From Flavobacterium fluviatile (lineage in GTDB: Bacteria > Bacteroidota > Bacteroidia > Flavobacteriales > Flavobacteriaceae): DNA of 64,000 nucleotides. The translations under genes were made by a program, and so were the position numbers. The stretch spans positions 62,001 to 126,000 of the forward strand of contig NZ_JAADZW010000005.1 of assembly GCF_010645065.1 (NCBI RefSeq). The letters are read 5' to 3'. Within the stretch, counting starts at the first letter, position 1; each line of letters opens with the position of its first letter. Of this stretch, positions 19,255-28,087 are shown piece after piece. The notes beneath the pieces were generated by a model. The model did no database searches. It saw only the letters and a list, made by a program, of their open reading frames with translations, and had not been told where the DNA came from.

Positions 19255-19839
19255 TTACTCTAATATACTCAAATATTCGTAAACTTTTGCTGTAGGAAGC
19301 CCCATAACATTAGTATAAGAACCTTCGACTCTGGTAACAGCCATAAAACCAAACCATTCCTGTATGCCATAAGCTCCGGCTTTGTCATAGGGTTTAAAGT
19401 TTTCGATATAATATAAAATCGCCTCATCTGATAAAGTAGTAAGAGTCACTTTTGTGATATCATGTAAAAGGGTAGAAGCAGAAGTTGTTTTAAAACAAAC
19501 AGAAGTGATTACTTCATGGGTTTTTCCTGACATAGACTTTATCATTTCAAAAGCTTCTTCAGCATTTTTAGGTTTCCCTAATGCTTTATTTTGATGCCAG
19601 ACAATAGTGTCGCTGGTAATCAGGATTTCATTTTCTTTTAATTCTCCGTCAAAAGCATTTGCTTTTAAAAGTGCTAAAAAGTCTGTAATTTCAACAGCCT
19701 TCAATTCGGCAGGATATATTTCTTCAACATCTTTTAATCGAATTTCAAAATCCAAATCCAAGTCTTTAAAAAACTGTTGTCTTCTCGGCGAACCCGAAGC
19801 GAGGATTAAGTTATATTTTTTTAATTTTTCTTTAAGCAT
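19255..19839 (-). CDS. Maf-family nucleoside triphosphate pyrophosphatase
   Basis: A 194-residue Maf protein with the N-terminal motif LASGSPRRQQFFKDL and the catalytic segment ITSDTIVWHQNKALGKPKN, followed by MIKSMSGKTHEVITSVC and the C-terminal YKDxAG-type sequence (PYDKAGAYGIQEWFG). Maf enzymes hydrolyse non-canonical or dTTP/UTP nucleotides to monophosphates and are tied to cell-division control. The QEWFG variant suggests the YhdE-type dTTP/UTP subgroup. Its start overlaps the end of the UbiA gene by 8 nt, indicating translational coupling. Confidence 0.92.
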   Translation of the reverse strand: MLKEKLKKYNLILASGSPRRQQFFKDLDLDFEIRLKDVEEIYPAELKAVEITDFLALLKANAFDGELKENEILITSDTIVWHQNKALGKPKNAEEAFEMIKSMSGKTHEVITSVCFKTTSASTLLHDITKVTLTTLSDEAILYYIENFKPYDKAGAYGIQEWFGFMAVTRVEGSYTNVMGLPTAKVYEYLSILE

Positions 19840-20758
19840 TATACTGAATGTTTAAGGTAATAACCACAATTGACAGAATTCCGAAAAATAATATTAGTTT
19901 CAGGACAGTACTTAAATGATGAAACTCTTTTTGCGATTTAGCAGTAAAAGTTTTAATTATAAAGTAAAGAAGCGGTGCCAAAACCAAAATAAAACAATAT
20001 AAAGTGGCTATGAAAAGGCCGTTATCAACAAAGTAATTTTTAATATAAAGCAATAATAAAATAAAAGGTATAGCTGAAATTACAGAAGCAACTTTAGCGG
20101 TTCGGCTAATGCCAAGTGCAATAGGAAGTGTATTCATTCCCTGATTGTAATCTCCGTTAACATCCTCAATGTCTTTAACTATTTCGCGGATAAAATTAAT
20201 CATAAAGGCAAATAACGCATAATCAGTCAAAATAGAAAACAAACTAGTCATTTGTGCTTTATTTTCGGCAATGGTTGCAGGAAAAATGTCAAAAACACCA
20301 ATGATAATTACACTCATTGCTAATAGAAATGCCACAACCAAATTCCCTAAAATCATGATTTGCTTTAAAGTTGTGGAGTAAAAGTAAAGTAAAGAAGCCA
20401 TTAGTATAAAAATAGTTGCAAATCCGGGTCTTCCTATAACATTTGAAAGGTAAAAACCAATCGCAACTCCTGTAATATTTAAAGCAATATAAATATTATA
20501 GCCTGATGTTTCTGAAACACTTTTGCCAATTATAACCTTCTCAGGTTTGTTAATCTGATCGGTTTCAGTATCAAAAACGTCGTTGATAACATATCCGGCA
20601 GCTGCCAGTAAAACAGTGCTTAAAACTAATAAATCGTATTGCCAGTCTGATAAGGCCAGGGGAATGTTTTGTCCTTTTAAAAATGCATAACGGAATAAAA
20701 ACTGCATAAGAGCTAGCATTAACAGGTTTTGGTAACGAATAAGTTTGAGGTACTTCAT
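19832..20758 (-). CDS. UbiA-family prenyltransferase (geranylgeranylglycerol-phosphate type)
   Basis: A 308-residue protein with about eight to nine membrane helices and both Asp-rich motifs of UbiA enzymes: GYVINDVFDTETDQINKPEK (motif 1, ~57-76) and FIREIVKDIEDVNGDYNQG (motif 2, ~185-203), which bind Mg2+ and prenyl diphosphate. In Bacteroidetes this group is annotated as geranylgeranylglycerol-phosphate geranylgeranyltransferase; the acceptor is not certain from sequence. It overlaps maf by 8 nt and follows the KdsC-like gene after 85 bp. Confidence 0.85.
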   Translation of the reverse strand: MKYLKLIRYQNLLMLALMQFLFRYAFLKGQNIPLALSDWQYDLLVLSTVLLAAAGYVINDVFDTETDQINKPEKVIIGKSVSETSGYNIYIALNITGVAIGFYLSNVIGRPGFATIFILMASLLYFYSTTLKQIMILGNLVVAFLLAMSVIIIGVFDIFPATIAENKAQMTSLFSILTDYALFAFMINFIREIVKDIEDVNGDYNQGMNTLPIALGISRTAKVASVISAIPFILLLLYIKNYFVDNGLFIATLYCFILVLAPLLYFIIKTFTAKSQKEFHHLSTVLKLILFFGILSIVVITLNIQYNA

Positions 20759-20843
20759 TTTTTAAGATTCTAAGGACTGAGATTCTGAGTTGTTTATTAA
20801 AATGTATTTTTATATGATTTTAGATATAGTACTGACATTTACC

Positions 20844-21371
20844 TTAATCATGTTTTCCGTTAAAATATTCCATCCATTTCCCCTGTACTTTCATGACTTG
20901 TTCGATTACATCACGAACACAGCCTCTTCCGCCTTTTACGTGCGAAACATAACGGCAGATATTCTTAATTTCAGGACTTGCATCTTGAGGACAGGTTGGC
21001 AAACCAACTAGTTTCATGACATGAAAATCCGGAATATCGTCACCCATGTACAATACATTTTCAGGCTTAATATTGTGAATATTAGTGTATTCTTTGAAAG
21101 TTTTTACTTTATCAGGAGTTCCTAAATATATATCTGTTAAACCTAAATTACTCAATCTTATACGAACGCCTTCATTGCTTCCGCCTGAAATAATGCAAAC
21201 GTTAAAACCGCTTTCTACAGCTGCTTTCATAGCAAAACCATCTCTTATATTCATTGTGCGAATCATTTCGCCTTCATTCGTTACAAAAACGGAACTGTCT
21301 GTGAGTACGCCGTCAACATCAAAAACGAAAGTAGTGATGTCATTCATTATTTCTTTAAAGTGTTTTGCCAT
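20844..21371 (-). CDS. KdsC-like HAD phosphatase
   Basis: A 175-residue cap-less HAD hydrolase: nucleophile motif I FVFDVDGVLTDSSV (~17-30), motif II IISGGSNEGV, Lys in PDKVKTFKEY, and motif IV YMGDDIPDFHVMK. Length and motif I are those of 3-deoxy-D-manno-octulosonate 8-phosphate phosphatase (KdsC), which acts in lipopolysaccharide Kdo synthesis. The start overlaps the preceding DUF2520 gene by 17 nt. Without the other kds genes nearby, the substrate is assigned by family only. Confidence 0.88.
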   Translation of the reverse strand: MAKHFKEIMNDITTFVFDVDGVLTDSSVFVTNEGEMIRTMNIRDGFAMKAAVESGFNVCIISGGSNEGVRIRLSNLGLTDIYLGTPDKVKTFKEYTNIHNIKPENVLYMGDDIPDFHVMKLVGLPTCPQDASPEIKNICRYVSHVKGGRGCVRDVIEQVMKVQGKWMEYFNGKHD

Positions 21372-22116
21372 TATTTTGTATGGATTGTGTTAGGAGTTTA
21401 TAGATGTTTTTTTGATTTTCATCTGTTAAATAACTAAGATGAGCTTCAATAGTTATAGAATCATTGCGTTTTGCGGGGCCTGTCTGTGCATCGGCGGGAG
21501 TAAGAGTTTTTATTTTTTCTGCAGTTTCCTGAATTAGCGGTTTTAAAATTTCAAAGGGGACGTGATGCTCTTCGCAAATTTCCTGTCCGATTTTATACAA
21601 ATGATTCGTAAAATTGTTTACAAAAACAGCCGAAACATGCAATGCTTTTCTTTGTTCTGAACTTATTGGGAAAACTGTATTCGAAATACTTTTGGAAACT
21701 GTTTTCAAAATAGTGTAATCGGCTTCATTTTCAGCTTCCAGACAAATCGGAATTATCGAAAAATCAACTGGTTTGGCTTTTGAAAAAGTCTGTAAGGGAT
21801 AAAAAACACCTTTTCGGTTTTTTGAATTTAAAATAGCAATCGAAGATGTTCCCGATGTATGAACTACTAATTGATTTTCAAAAGGGAGTTGTTTTGAAAC
21901 TTCAGCAATCGCATCGTCTGTTATCGAAATGATATACAAATGAGCTTCTTTCAAATCTGAAAGATCAGTTACAATTTTGTCAGGATCAATAAGATGCGTC
22001 AGTGATTCTTTTTTTCTTGAAAACACCTGTTTAATCTCTGTTTCTTCACTTTTAGCGAAAGCCTTTATCAAATGTTGAGCTACATTTCCGGAGCCAATTA
22101 TACTTATTTGAATCAT
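21355..22116 (-). CDS. Rossmann-like and DUF2520 domain protein
   Basis: A 253-residue protein with an N-terminal NAD(P)-binding Rossmann domain (MIQISIIGSGNVAQHLIKAF, GxGxxA-type loop) and a C-terminal DUF2520 helical domain (from about 120: RKALHVSAVFVNNFTNHLY). The layout resembles ketopantoate reductase/ProC-like dehydrogenases, but no substrate is known. It heads the minus-strand run with kdsC-like, ubiA-like, maf and mscS-like genes. A TAATTTTG box 4 nt before the ATG suggests a leaderless mRNA. Confidence 0.88.
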   Translation of the reverse strand: MIQISIIGSGNVAQHLIKAFAKSEETEIKQVFSRKKESLTHLIDPDKIVTDLSDLKEAHLYIISITDDAIAEVSKQLPFENQLVVHTSGTSSIAILNSKNRKGVFYPLQTFSKAKPVDFSIIPICLEAENEADYTILKTVSKSISNTVFPISSEQRKALHVSAVFVNNFTNHLYKIGQEICEEHHVPFEILKPLIQETAEKIKTLTPADAQTGPAKRNDSITIEAHLSYLTDENQKNIYKLLTQSIQNNGKTL

Positions 22117-22120
22117 AATG

Positions 22121-22128
22121 CAAAATTA
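22121..22128 (-). promoter_or_regulatory. -7 box TAATTTTG of the DUF2520 operon
   Basis: On the minus strand TAATTTTG ends 4 nt before the ATG at 22116. The -33 element is weak (a TTA 18 nt upstream). Confidence 0.55.
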
Positions 22129-22332
22129 GTATTATTTTTTAAGTGATAACGACTGATTTTGCATATTAAAAACCTTTTTTGCATTATGAAATTTTTTAAA
22201 AAAACAGAAAGATATAAGTTATGATTTTATCATTCACTAAATATTGTAAGATAAGATTGAGAATTCAATTAAGAGGTTTTCTTTTTGGTTTTAATTAACA
22301 AAAGACAAATAATAGGAATCAACATTTTTAAG

Positions 22333-22340
22333 TACTTTTG
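22333..22340 (+). promoter_or_regulatory. -7 box TACTTTTG of the ccsBA gene
   Basis: It matches TAnnTTTG and lies 31 nt before the ATG at 22372. No convincing -33 TTTG is seen at the usual distance. Confidence 0.45.
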
Positions 22341-22371
22341 TGCCACTTTTATACACAGTAATTCCTTCAAA

Positions 22372-25300
22372 ATGGATAAAAAAATATTCTCTTTTTTGTT
22401 TTCTACACGATTAATGGCCGTTCTTTTTTTAACATTCGCAATCGCAATGGGTGTTGGAACTTTTATCGAAAGTAAATACAATACGGATACTGCCAGAATT
22501 TTAGTTTACAACACATGGTGGTTTGAGGCAATAATGGTGTTTTTCCTGATCAACTTCTTCGGAAATATCAAACGCTATCAGTTATTAAAAAAAGAAAAAT
22601 GGGCGACTTTATTATTGCACATCGCCTTTATTTTTATTCTTTTAGGAGCTTTTATTACACGTTATATCAGTTATGAAGGCATGATGCCAATTCGAGAAGG
22701 GGCTGCTGAAAATCAAATTTATTCAGATAAAACATTCCTGACTGTTTTTGCAGATGGCGAATACAAAGGAGAAATGAAACGCAGGACTTTTGAAAAAAGC
22801 CTTTTATTTTCGCCTGTTACAAATAATGATTTTACTCTTTCAGGCAAATTTGACGAAACTCCTTTTGAAGTTACTTATGTGAACTACATAATGGGAGCAA
22901 AAGAAATCATAAAACCTGATCCAAACGGAACATTATATATTAAGTTAGTTGAAGCAGGGGCCGGTGGTCGTGAAGAACATTTCCTGAAAGAAGGTGAAGT
23001 TCAAAATATTCACAACGTTTTATTTGCTTTGAATAAACCCACTGACGGCGCCATAAATATTAATACAACAGGAAAAGAATATACCATTCAGACTCCTTTT
23101 GAAGGTGATTTTATGCGAATGGCAGATCAATTCAAAGGAAAAGTAACAAAAGATAATGTACAGCCTTTGATGATGCGTTCATTATACAGTATTGGCGATA
23201 TCCGAATTGTGTTTCCGGATCCTGCAGTAAGAGGAATTGTAGATTATGAATCGAATAATGATTATAAGGCCAAATCCCACACCGATGCATTAATCGTAAA
23301 AGTTAAAGCTGAAGGTCATGAAAAAGAAGTACGCCTGTTAGGTTCTAAAGGAAATATAGGGGAGCCGAAAACGGTAAAAATTGGAAACATTGAGTATTCC
23401 TTATTCTTTGGCAGTAAAGCCTATATTTTACCTTTTAAAGTAAGATTAAATGATTTTATAGCAACTAAATATCCGGGAACAGAGAAAAGTTATTCGGCAT
23501 TTGAAAGTAAAGTTACCGTTCAGGATTCCACAGAAACTTTTGATGCCAGAATTTATATGAACCATGTTTTGGATCATAAAGGATACAGATTTTTCCAGTC
23601 TTCGTTTGATCCGGATGAAAAAGGAACTGTACTCTCTGTAAACCATGATTTCTGGGGAACATCTATAACTTATTTAGGGTATTTTATGTTGTTTTTTGGT
23701 CTAATGGCGATCATGTTTACCAAAGGTTCCCGTTTTACAGATTTAAAGCGCAAACTTGAGAAAGTAAAAGACAAAAAAGCTAAATTAATTACAATTGTGG
23801 TTATAATGCTAAGTTTTAACGGTTTTGCACAAGAGCCACATGTTCATACACCTGGAGACAATCATAACCACAATCATACACACACTCATAGCGATGACCC
23901 CAACGATCATGCCAATCATGTAACGCGTCCTCCAAGCCAGAAGCAAATAGATTCATTACTTAATATTTACAAAGCTCCGGAAGCTCATGCGGCCAAATTT
24001 GGACGTTTGATTATTCAGGATGCAGGGGGAAGAATGAAGCCTATTAACACTTTCTCTTCTGAATTGTTACGAAAAGTAAGTCACAGTGATACCTATAACG
24101 GAATGAATTCTGATCAGGTATTTTTGTCGATGACACAATATGGACAGGTTTGGATTCAGGTTCCGATTATCCATTTAAGAGCCGGAAATGATAGTATCAG
24201 AAAAATTATCGGGGTAGATAAAGATGCGAAAAATGCACCTTTTGTGAAATTTTTCGACCAGAACGGTAATTACAAATTATCTCCTTATTTGGATACAGCT
24301 TATAAAGCAGCAAACCCGAATCAGTTTGAAAAAGATTTCATTGAGACAGATAAAAAGGTCAACCTGATGGAATCTGCTTTGATGGGAAGTATTTTAAAGA
24401 TATTCCCGGTTCCAAATCATCCGGGCGATAAATGGGTTTCATACTTAGAATTAGATCACGCTGGCTTAAAAGGTATGGAAGCTACTTATACCAGACAAAT
24501 TATTCCATTGTATTTTAGAGCTTTAAATGATGGTTCTATTTCTAAAGATTTTAAAACTGCGGATGATTTAGTAGAAAGTATCAATGGTTTTCAAAAGAAA
24601 TTTGGGGCTAAAGTACGTCCAAGCGAAGAAAAAATTGATGCTGAAATTGCCTATAATAAATATGATGTTTTTAAAAAACTGCCTTTTTGGTACCTTGGAG
24701 CATCTGTTTTGATGTTGATCTTTACGATTGTAAACATCTTTTTCGAGAAAAAATGGCTTCGTATTACTATAAATGGTTTTCATGTCATTATCGGAATTCT
24801 GTTTGGATTGCATACCTTAGGATTAATTGCCCGCTGGTATATTTCCGGGCACGCTCCCTGGAGTAATGCTTACGAGTCAATTGTCTATGTAGCCTGGGCA
24901 ACTATGTTTTTTGGACTGGCATTTGACAGAAAATCAAAACTTACCGTTGCCTCTTCTGCGTTTGTAACAGCAATGATTTTATCTGCTGCTTATATGAACT
25001 GGATCGATCCTGAAATTGCAAACCTGCAGCCCGTTCTTAATTCATATTGGTTAATGATTCACGTAGCAGTGATCGTAGCAAGTTACGGACCGTTTGCATT
25101 AGGATTTATACTTGGTTTTGTATCATTAATATTGATTTTCTTTACAAACAAGAACAACAAAGCCAAAATGGATCTAAATATCAAGGAAATCACTTATATC
25201 AACGAAATGGCATTGACAATTGGATTAATCATGTTAACAATAGGAAACTTCCTTGGAGGCCAATGGGCCAACGAAAGCTGGGGCCGTTACTGGGGCTGGG

Positions 25301-25599
25301 ATCCCAAAGAAACCTGGGCTTTAATATCGATTATGGTTTACGCTTTTGTAATTCACGCCCGTTTTGTGCCTGCCTTGAGAGGTAAATGGATATTTAATGT
25401 AATGAGTATGTTTGCTTTTATATCCATTTTGTTTACCTATTATGGAGTGAATTTCCACTTGGTTGGCCTGCATTCCTATGCAAGCGGTGAGGCAAAATCT
25501 CTTGACTGGATATATTATTCGCTGATTACAATTTCATTGATAGGAGCCATAACATATCCGAAATATCAAAAATACTATAAGAAACGATTAAAAAAATAA
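22372..25599 (+). CDS. Fused cytochrome c biogenesis protein ResB-CcsA
   Basis: A 1075-residue system II cytochrome c synthase. The first ~460 residues are ResB-like (four membrane helices with a large periplasmic domain). A His-rich stretch (EPHVHTPGDNHNHNHTHTHS, about residues 485-504) follows a helix ending near FNGFAQ. A second periplasmic part leads to a CcsA domain of about eight helices with the haem-handling motif ESWGRYWGWDPKETWALIS and conserved His residues (VIHARF, NFHLVGLHSY). It moves haem to the periplasm and attaches it to apocytochromes. The ATG at 22372 (MDKKIFSFLF) is preferred to a TTG 87 nt upstream. A terminator follows. Confidence 0.93.
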   Translation: MDKKIFSFLFSTRLMAVLFLTFAIAMGVGTFIESKYNTDTARILVYNTWWFEAIMVFFLINFFGNIKRYQLLKKEKWATLLLHIAFIFILLGAFITRYISYEGMMPIREGAAENQIYSDKTFLTVFADGEYKGEMKRRTFEKSLLFSPVTNNDFTLSGKFDETPFEVTYVNYIMGAKEIIKPDPNGTLYIKLVEAGAGGREEHFLKEGEVQNIHNVLFALNKPTDGAININTTGKEYTIQTPFEGDFMRMADQFKGKVTKDNVQPLMMRSLYSIGDIRIVFPDPAVRGIVDYESNNDYKAKSHTDALIVKVKAEGHEKEVRLLGSKGNIGEPKTVKIGNIEYSLFFGSKAYILPFKVRLNDFIATKYPGTEKSYSAFESKVTVQDSTETFDARIYMNHVLDHKGYRFFQSSFDPDEKGTVLSVNHDFWGTSITYLGYFMLFFGLMAIMFTKGSRFTDLKRKLEKVKDKKAKLITIVVIMLSFNGFAQEPHVHTPGDNHNHNHTHTHSDDPNDHANHVTRPPSQKQIDSLLNIYKAPEAHAAKFGRLIIQDAGGRMKPINTFSSELLRKVSHSDTYNGMNSDQVFLSMTQYGQVWIQVPIIHLRAGNDSIRKIIGVDKDAKNAPFVKFFDQNGNYKLSPYLDTAYKAANPNQFEKDFIETDKKVNLMESALMGSILKIFPVPNHPGDKWVSYLELDHAGLKGMEATYTRQIIPLYFRALNDGSISKDFKTADDLVESINGFQKKFGAKVRPSEEKIDAEIAYNKYDVFKKLPFWYLGASVLMLIFTIVNIFFEKKWLRITINGFHVIIGILFGLHTLGLIARWYISGHAPWSNAYESIVYVAWATMFFGLAFDRKSKLTVASSAFVTAMILSAAYMNWIDPEIANLQPVLNSYWLMIHVAVIVASYGPFALGFILGFVSLILIFFTNKNNKAKMDLNIKEITYINEMALTIGLIMLTIGNFLGGQWANESWGRYWGWDPKETWALISIMVYAFVIHARFVPALRGKWIFNVMSMFAFISILFTYYGVNFHLVGLHSYASGEAKSLDWIYYSLITISLIGAITYPKYQKYYKKRLKK

Positions 25600-25609
25600 T
25601 TCGAAGAGA

Positions 25610-25640
25610 GGTTCAGCAGAAAAGCTGAATCTTTTTTTTT
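25610..25640 (+). terminator. ccsBA terminator
   Basis: GGTTCAGC-agaaaa-GCTGAATC followed by nine to ten T residues. Confidence 0.88.
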
Positions 25641-25684
25641 GAATTAATTTTACATAAAATAGTTACAGGTAATCAGGAGCTTGT

Positions 25685-25751
25685 TCCTGCTGTCCACTAT
25701 ATCTTTTGTGGCGAACCCCGCCACAAAAGGATGCCGTTTCCATCAGGGCTA
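25685..25751. repeat. Dispersed hairpin element, copy 1
   Basis: Left arm TCCTGCTGTCCACTA (25685-25699), a perfect 10-bp hairpin TTTTGTGGCG-aaccc-CGCCACAAAA (25704-25728), then right arm GATGCCGTTTCCATCAGGGC followed by TA (25730-25751). The same arms flank a different hairpin at 53160-53219. A TCAGGAGC lies just upstream in both copies. This copy sits between the convergent ccsBA and DUF4258 genes. Confidence 0.8.
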
Positions 25752-25799
25752 GAACTTCAGTTTTCATAGAGACTATTGAGCTAATTGAATATATTTTCA

Positions 25800-25819
25800 G
25801 GCTGAGCGGAGTCGAAGCC
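25800..25819. repeat. Short palindrome-like repeat GGCTGAGCGGAGTCGAAGCC
   Basis: A GC-rich 20-mer in an AT-rich gap, with GGCT/AGCC ends able to pair. I recall near-identical 20-mers being common between genes in Bacteroidetes; only one copy is present in this window, so the repeat status rests on memory. Confidence 0.45.
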
Positions 25820-25852
25820 CTTTTTTCAATAGTTATTTAGTTGTTTAGGAAC

Positions 25853-25886
25853 AAAAAAAGGACAGCATTTTTTTGCTATCCTTTTA
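25853..25886 (-). terminator. Terminator of the DUF4258 gene
   Basis: On the minus strand GGATAGC-aaaaaaat-GCTGTCC (one G-T pair) is followed by seven T residues. The 305-bp gap 25600-25904 holds this, the ccsBA terminator and the two repeats above. Confidence 0.8.
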
Positions 25887-25904
25887 ATCAACTTATAAAA
25901 AGTA

Positions 25905-26279
25905 TTATTTTTTTATGATTTCTTCTAAAACAGCTTTGTTTTCGTAGTTGGTCACTTTAAGAACAATTTCCTGATTTTTCACCGTTTTTCCTTCAATAAC
26001 ATACAGTTTTCCTTTTTTGTAAGGAACGTTACTCTGGTCAAAATCCACGTCACCAAATTGCAGTGTGTTTTTAATATCTGCGGTATCAATCCATTTTTCA
26101 TTTAATGTGCGGATAGCTTTTTCAGAATATTGAAAAGGTTTGGTTCTTAGATTATTCAAAACCCTCGCATTCGGAAAATAATTGCAGCGGGTGTCTTTTC
26201 CACTAAAAACGAGTGCTACAAAAAAGCATCCCATAACCAAACCAACTAAATAATAAGCAAAACGGTGTACGAACTTCAT
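25905..26279 (-). CDS. DUF4258 domain protein
   Basis: A 124-residue protein with one N-terminal membrane helix (FAYYLVGLVMGCFFVALVF, ~7-25), which may be a signal anchor. The rest is a small soluble domain of the DUF4258 type (NLRTKPFQYSEKAIRTLNEK ... DIKNTLQFGDVDFDQSN ... GKLYVIEGKTVKNQEIVLKV). Function is not established. It has its own promoter overlapping the 3' end of the alanine dehydrogenase gene, so it can be expressed separately. Confidence 0.82.
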   Translation of the reverse strand: MKFVHRFAYYLVGLVMGCFFVALVFSGKDTRCNYFPNARVLNNLRTKPFQYSEKAIRTLNEKWIDTADIKNTLQFGDVDFDQSNVPYKKGKLYVIEGKTVKNQEIVLKVTNYENKAVLEEIIKK

Positions 26280-26293
26280 GAATTAATTTTTTG

Positions 26294-26325
26294 CAAAGGT
26301 AAGCTAAAGTTGTTTTAGAAAACAA
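26294..26325 (-). promoter_or_regulatory. Promoter of the DUF4258 gene (TTG-N21-TACCTTTG)
   Basis: On the minus strand TTG (26325-26323), a 21-nt spacer and TACCTTTG (26301-26294). The box is 14 nt from the ATG at 26279. The -33 part lies inside the last codons of the upstream gene. Confidence 0.65.
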
Positions 26326-27514
26326 GTAAATTGATATCGTTATCAGGTAAATCGAACCATTCACCAATAGCTTTATTCGTCAGTATTCCGTGGTATAAAT
26401 AAATTCCGTTTTTTAAGCCTTTATTACATCTGATAGAGCTTTCCAAGCCACCATCTTCAGCTATCTGGAGCAGGTAAGGAGTTAAAATATTGCTTATTGA
26501 GAGAGAGGCTGTTTTAGAATATCTGGAAGGAATATTAGGTACACAATAATGCAAAACATTGCTTTTTATAAAAGTTGGCTTTTCATGCGTAGTAACTTCT
26601 GATGTTTCGAAACAACCTCCTGTATCAATGCTGACATCTACAATTACGGCACCTTTTTTCATGTGTTCCACCATAGTTTCAGTTACAACAATCGGACATC
26701 GTTCTTTTCCTCGCATAGCACCTATCGCTACATCACAACGTCTTAAGGCTTTAAGTAGTGCTTTCTGTTGAATAGTAGATGTAAAAACGCGTTGATTAAG
26801 ATTATTTTGTAAACGACGTAATTTGGTAATAGAATTATCAAAAACTTTTACATTTGCTCCTAAACCAATAGCTGTTTTTGCAGCAAATTCTCCAACTGTT
26901 CCGGCACCTAAAATAACAACATCGGTAGGAGGGACACCGGTAATATTGCCAAATAAAAGCCCTTTTCCAAATTCGTCGGTAATCATTAGTTCAGCTGCAA
27001 TAAGTATGGAAGCTGTACCGGCGATTTCACTTAATGACTTTACTGCTGGATAGGAGCCGTCTTCGTCTTTAATATATTCAAAAGCCAGTGCGGTAATTTT
27101 TTTTTGCGCCAGAGCTTCAAAGTAAGCTTTCTTTTTTGTCTTTAACTGAATGGCAGATATGATAGTTGTTTCTGGATTAATCATTTTAATTTCTGCCAGA
27201 GTAGGGGGTTCGACTTTAAGCAGTAGCGGACATCCAAAAACTTTTTTGGTGTCATTAGTAACTTCTGCACCAGCATCACTGTATTCCTTATCTGAATAAC
27301 TCGAACTTTCACCCGCACCTGATTCAATCATGACGCGATGTCCTTCATAAGTCAAAGAATTAACCGCATCCGGGGTCAGGCAAATACGACGCTCCTGATA
27401 ACTTGTCTCTTTTGGGATCCCTATAAAAAGTTCTCTTTTTTGGCGGACAATTTCAAGCTTCTCTTCTTGTGGTAACAATTGCTGTTTCGTAAATGGGGTT
27501 AAGGTTATTGACAT
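26315..27514 (-). CDS. Alanine dehydrogenase
   Basis: A 399-residue NAD-dependent enzyme interconverting alanine and pyruvate plus ammonia. The N-terminal catalytic half shows IGIPKETSYQERRICLTPDA (~27-46), with the Lys/Arg pattern of AlaDH/transhydrogenase proteins, and VMIESGAGESSSYSDKEY. The Rossmann half has VVILGAGTVGEFAAKTAIGL. IVDVSIDTGGCFETS is the family signature near the C-terminal end of the NAD domain. I use the ATG at 27514; a TTG at 27526 adds four residues. Upstream GNAT and tsaE genes lie on the same strand after an 81-bp gap. Confidence 0.9.
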   Translation of the reverse strand: MSITLTPFTKQQLLPQEEKLEIVRQKRELFIGIPKETSYQERRICLTPDAVNSLTYEGHRVMIESGAGESSSYSDKEYSDAGAEVTNDTKKVFGCPLLLKVEPPTLAEIKMINPETTIISAIQLKTKKKAYFEALAQKKITALAFEYIKDEDGSYPAVKSLSEIAGTASILIAAELMITDEFGKGLLFGNITGVPPTDVVILGAGTVGEFAAKTAIGLGANVKVFDNSITKLRRLQNNLNQRVFTSTIQQKALLKALRRCDVAIGAMRGKERCPIVVTETMVEHMKKGAVIVDVSIDTGGCFETSEVTTHEKPTFIKSNVLHYCVPNIPSRYSKTASLSISNILTPYLLQIAEDGGLESSIRCNKGLKNGIYLYHGILTNKAIGEWFDLPDNDINLLVF

Positions 27515-27595
27515 TGGATTGTGCAAAAATTAAGAGTACAAATTACGTAAAAAGTTTTAAAATTAATATAAAAATTCTGCTAATACATTAAGAAA

Positions 27596-28069
27596 TTAAC
27601 GTATTATTTTTTCCATTTTTATATCGGCTCTCTCATAAAGTCCTTTTTCAAGAACGACTTCAACAAAACCAAATTTTTTATATAAATGAATTGCGGGTGA
27701 TAAAATTCGGTTTGAATATAAAATTAACTTTTTAATGTTGTTTTCTTTGGCTATGGAAAATGCAGAGAGAATTAATTTGTTGCCAATTCCAAGTCCCTGT
27801 ACTTTCTCTGAAACCGCCATTTTACTTAATTCGAAAGTTTCTGTATCAATTTTCATTAGAGAAAAAGTTCCAATGATCTCACCATTATGTTTAGCATAAA
27901 AAATCATTCCGCCTTTGTCTATAATTTCTTTCTGCGGATTTGAAAGTACCAATTCGTCTTTTTCTTCTACTCTGAAATATTTTGTCAGCCATTCTGTATT
28001 TAAAGTTTTGATGTATTCTTTTAAATCTGGAGAAAACGGAATAATTTCTACTGTGTTTTGGATGTTCAT
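27596..28069 (-). CDS. GNAT family N-acetyltransferase
   Basis: A 157-residue acetyltransferase with the acetyl-CoA loop MAVSEKVQGLGIGNKLILSA (Q/R-x-x-G-x-G/A motif A) and the C-terminal LYKKFGFVEV strand typical of GNAT enzymes. The substrate is unknown. It begins 18 bp after the tsaE stop, on the same strand, and is likely co-transcribed with tsaE. Confidence 0.88.
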   Translation of the reverse strand: MNIQNTVEIIPFSPDLKEYIKTLNTEWLTKYFRVEEKDELVLSNPQKEIIDKGGMIFYAKHNGEIIGTFSLMKIDTETFELSKMAVSEKVQGLGIGNKLILSAFSIAKENNIKKLILYSNRILSPAIHLYKKFGFVEVVLEKGLYERADIKMEKIIR

Positions 28070-28087
28070 TGATGTTATATTGTGAAA

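Noticed and set aside
25600..25904. Small RNA gene or riboswitch in the ccsBA-DUF4258 gap
   Set aside because: The structures are accounted for by two terminators and the dispersed hairpin element. No known riboswitch core is recognisable.
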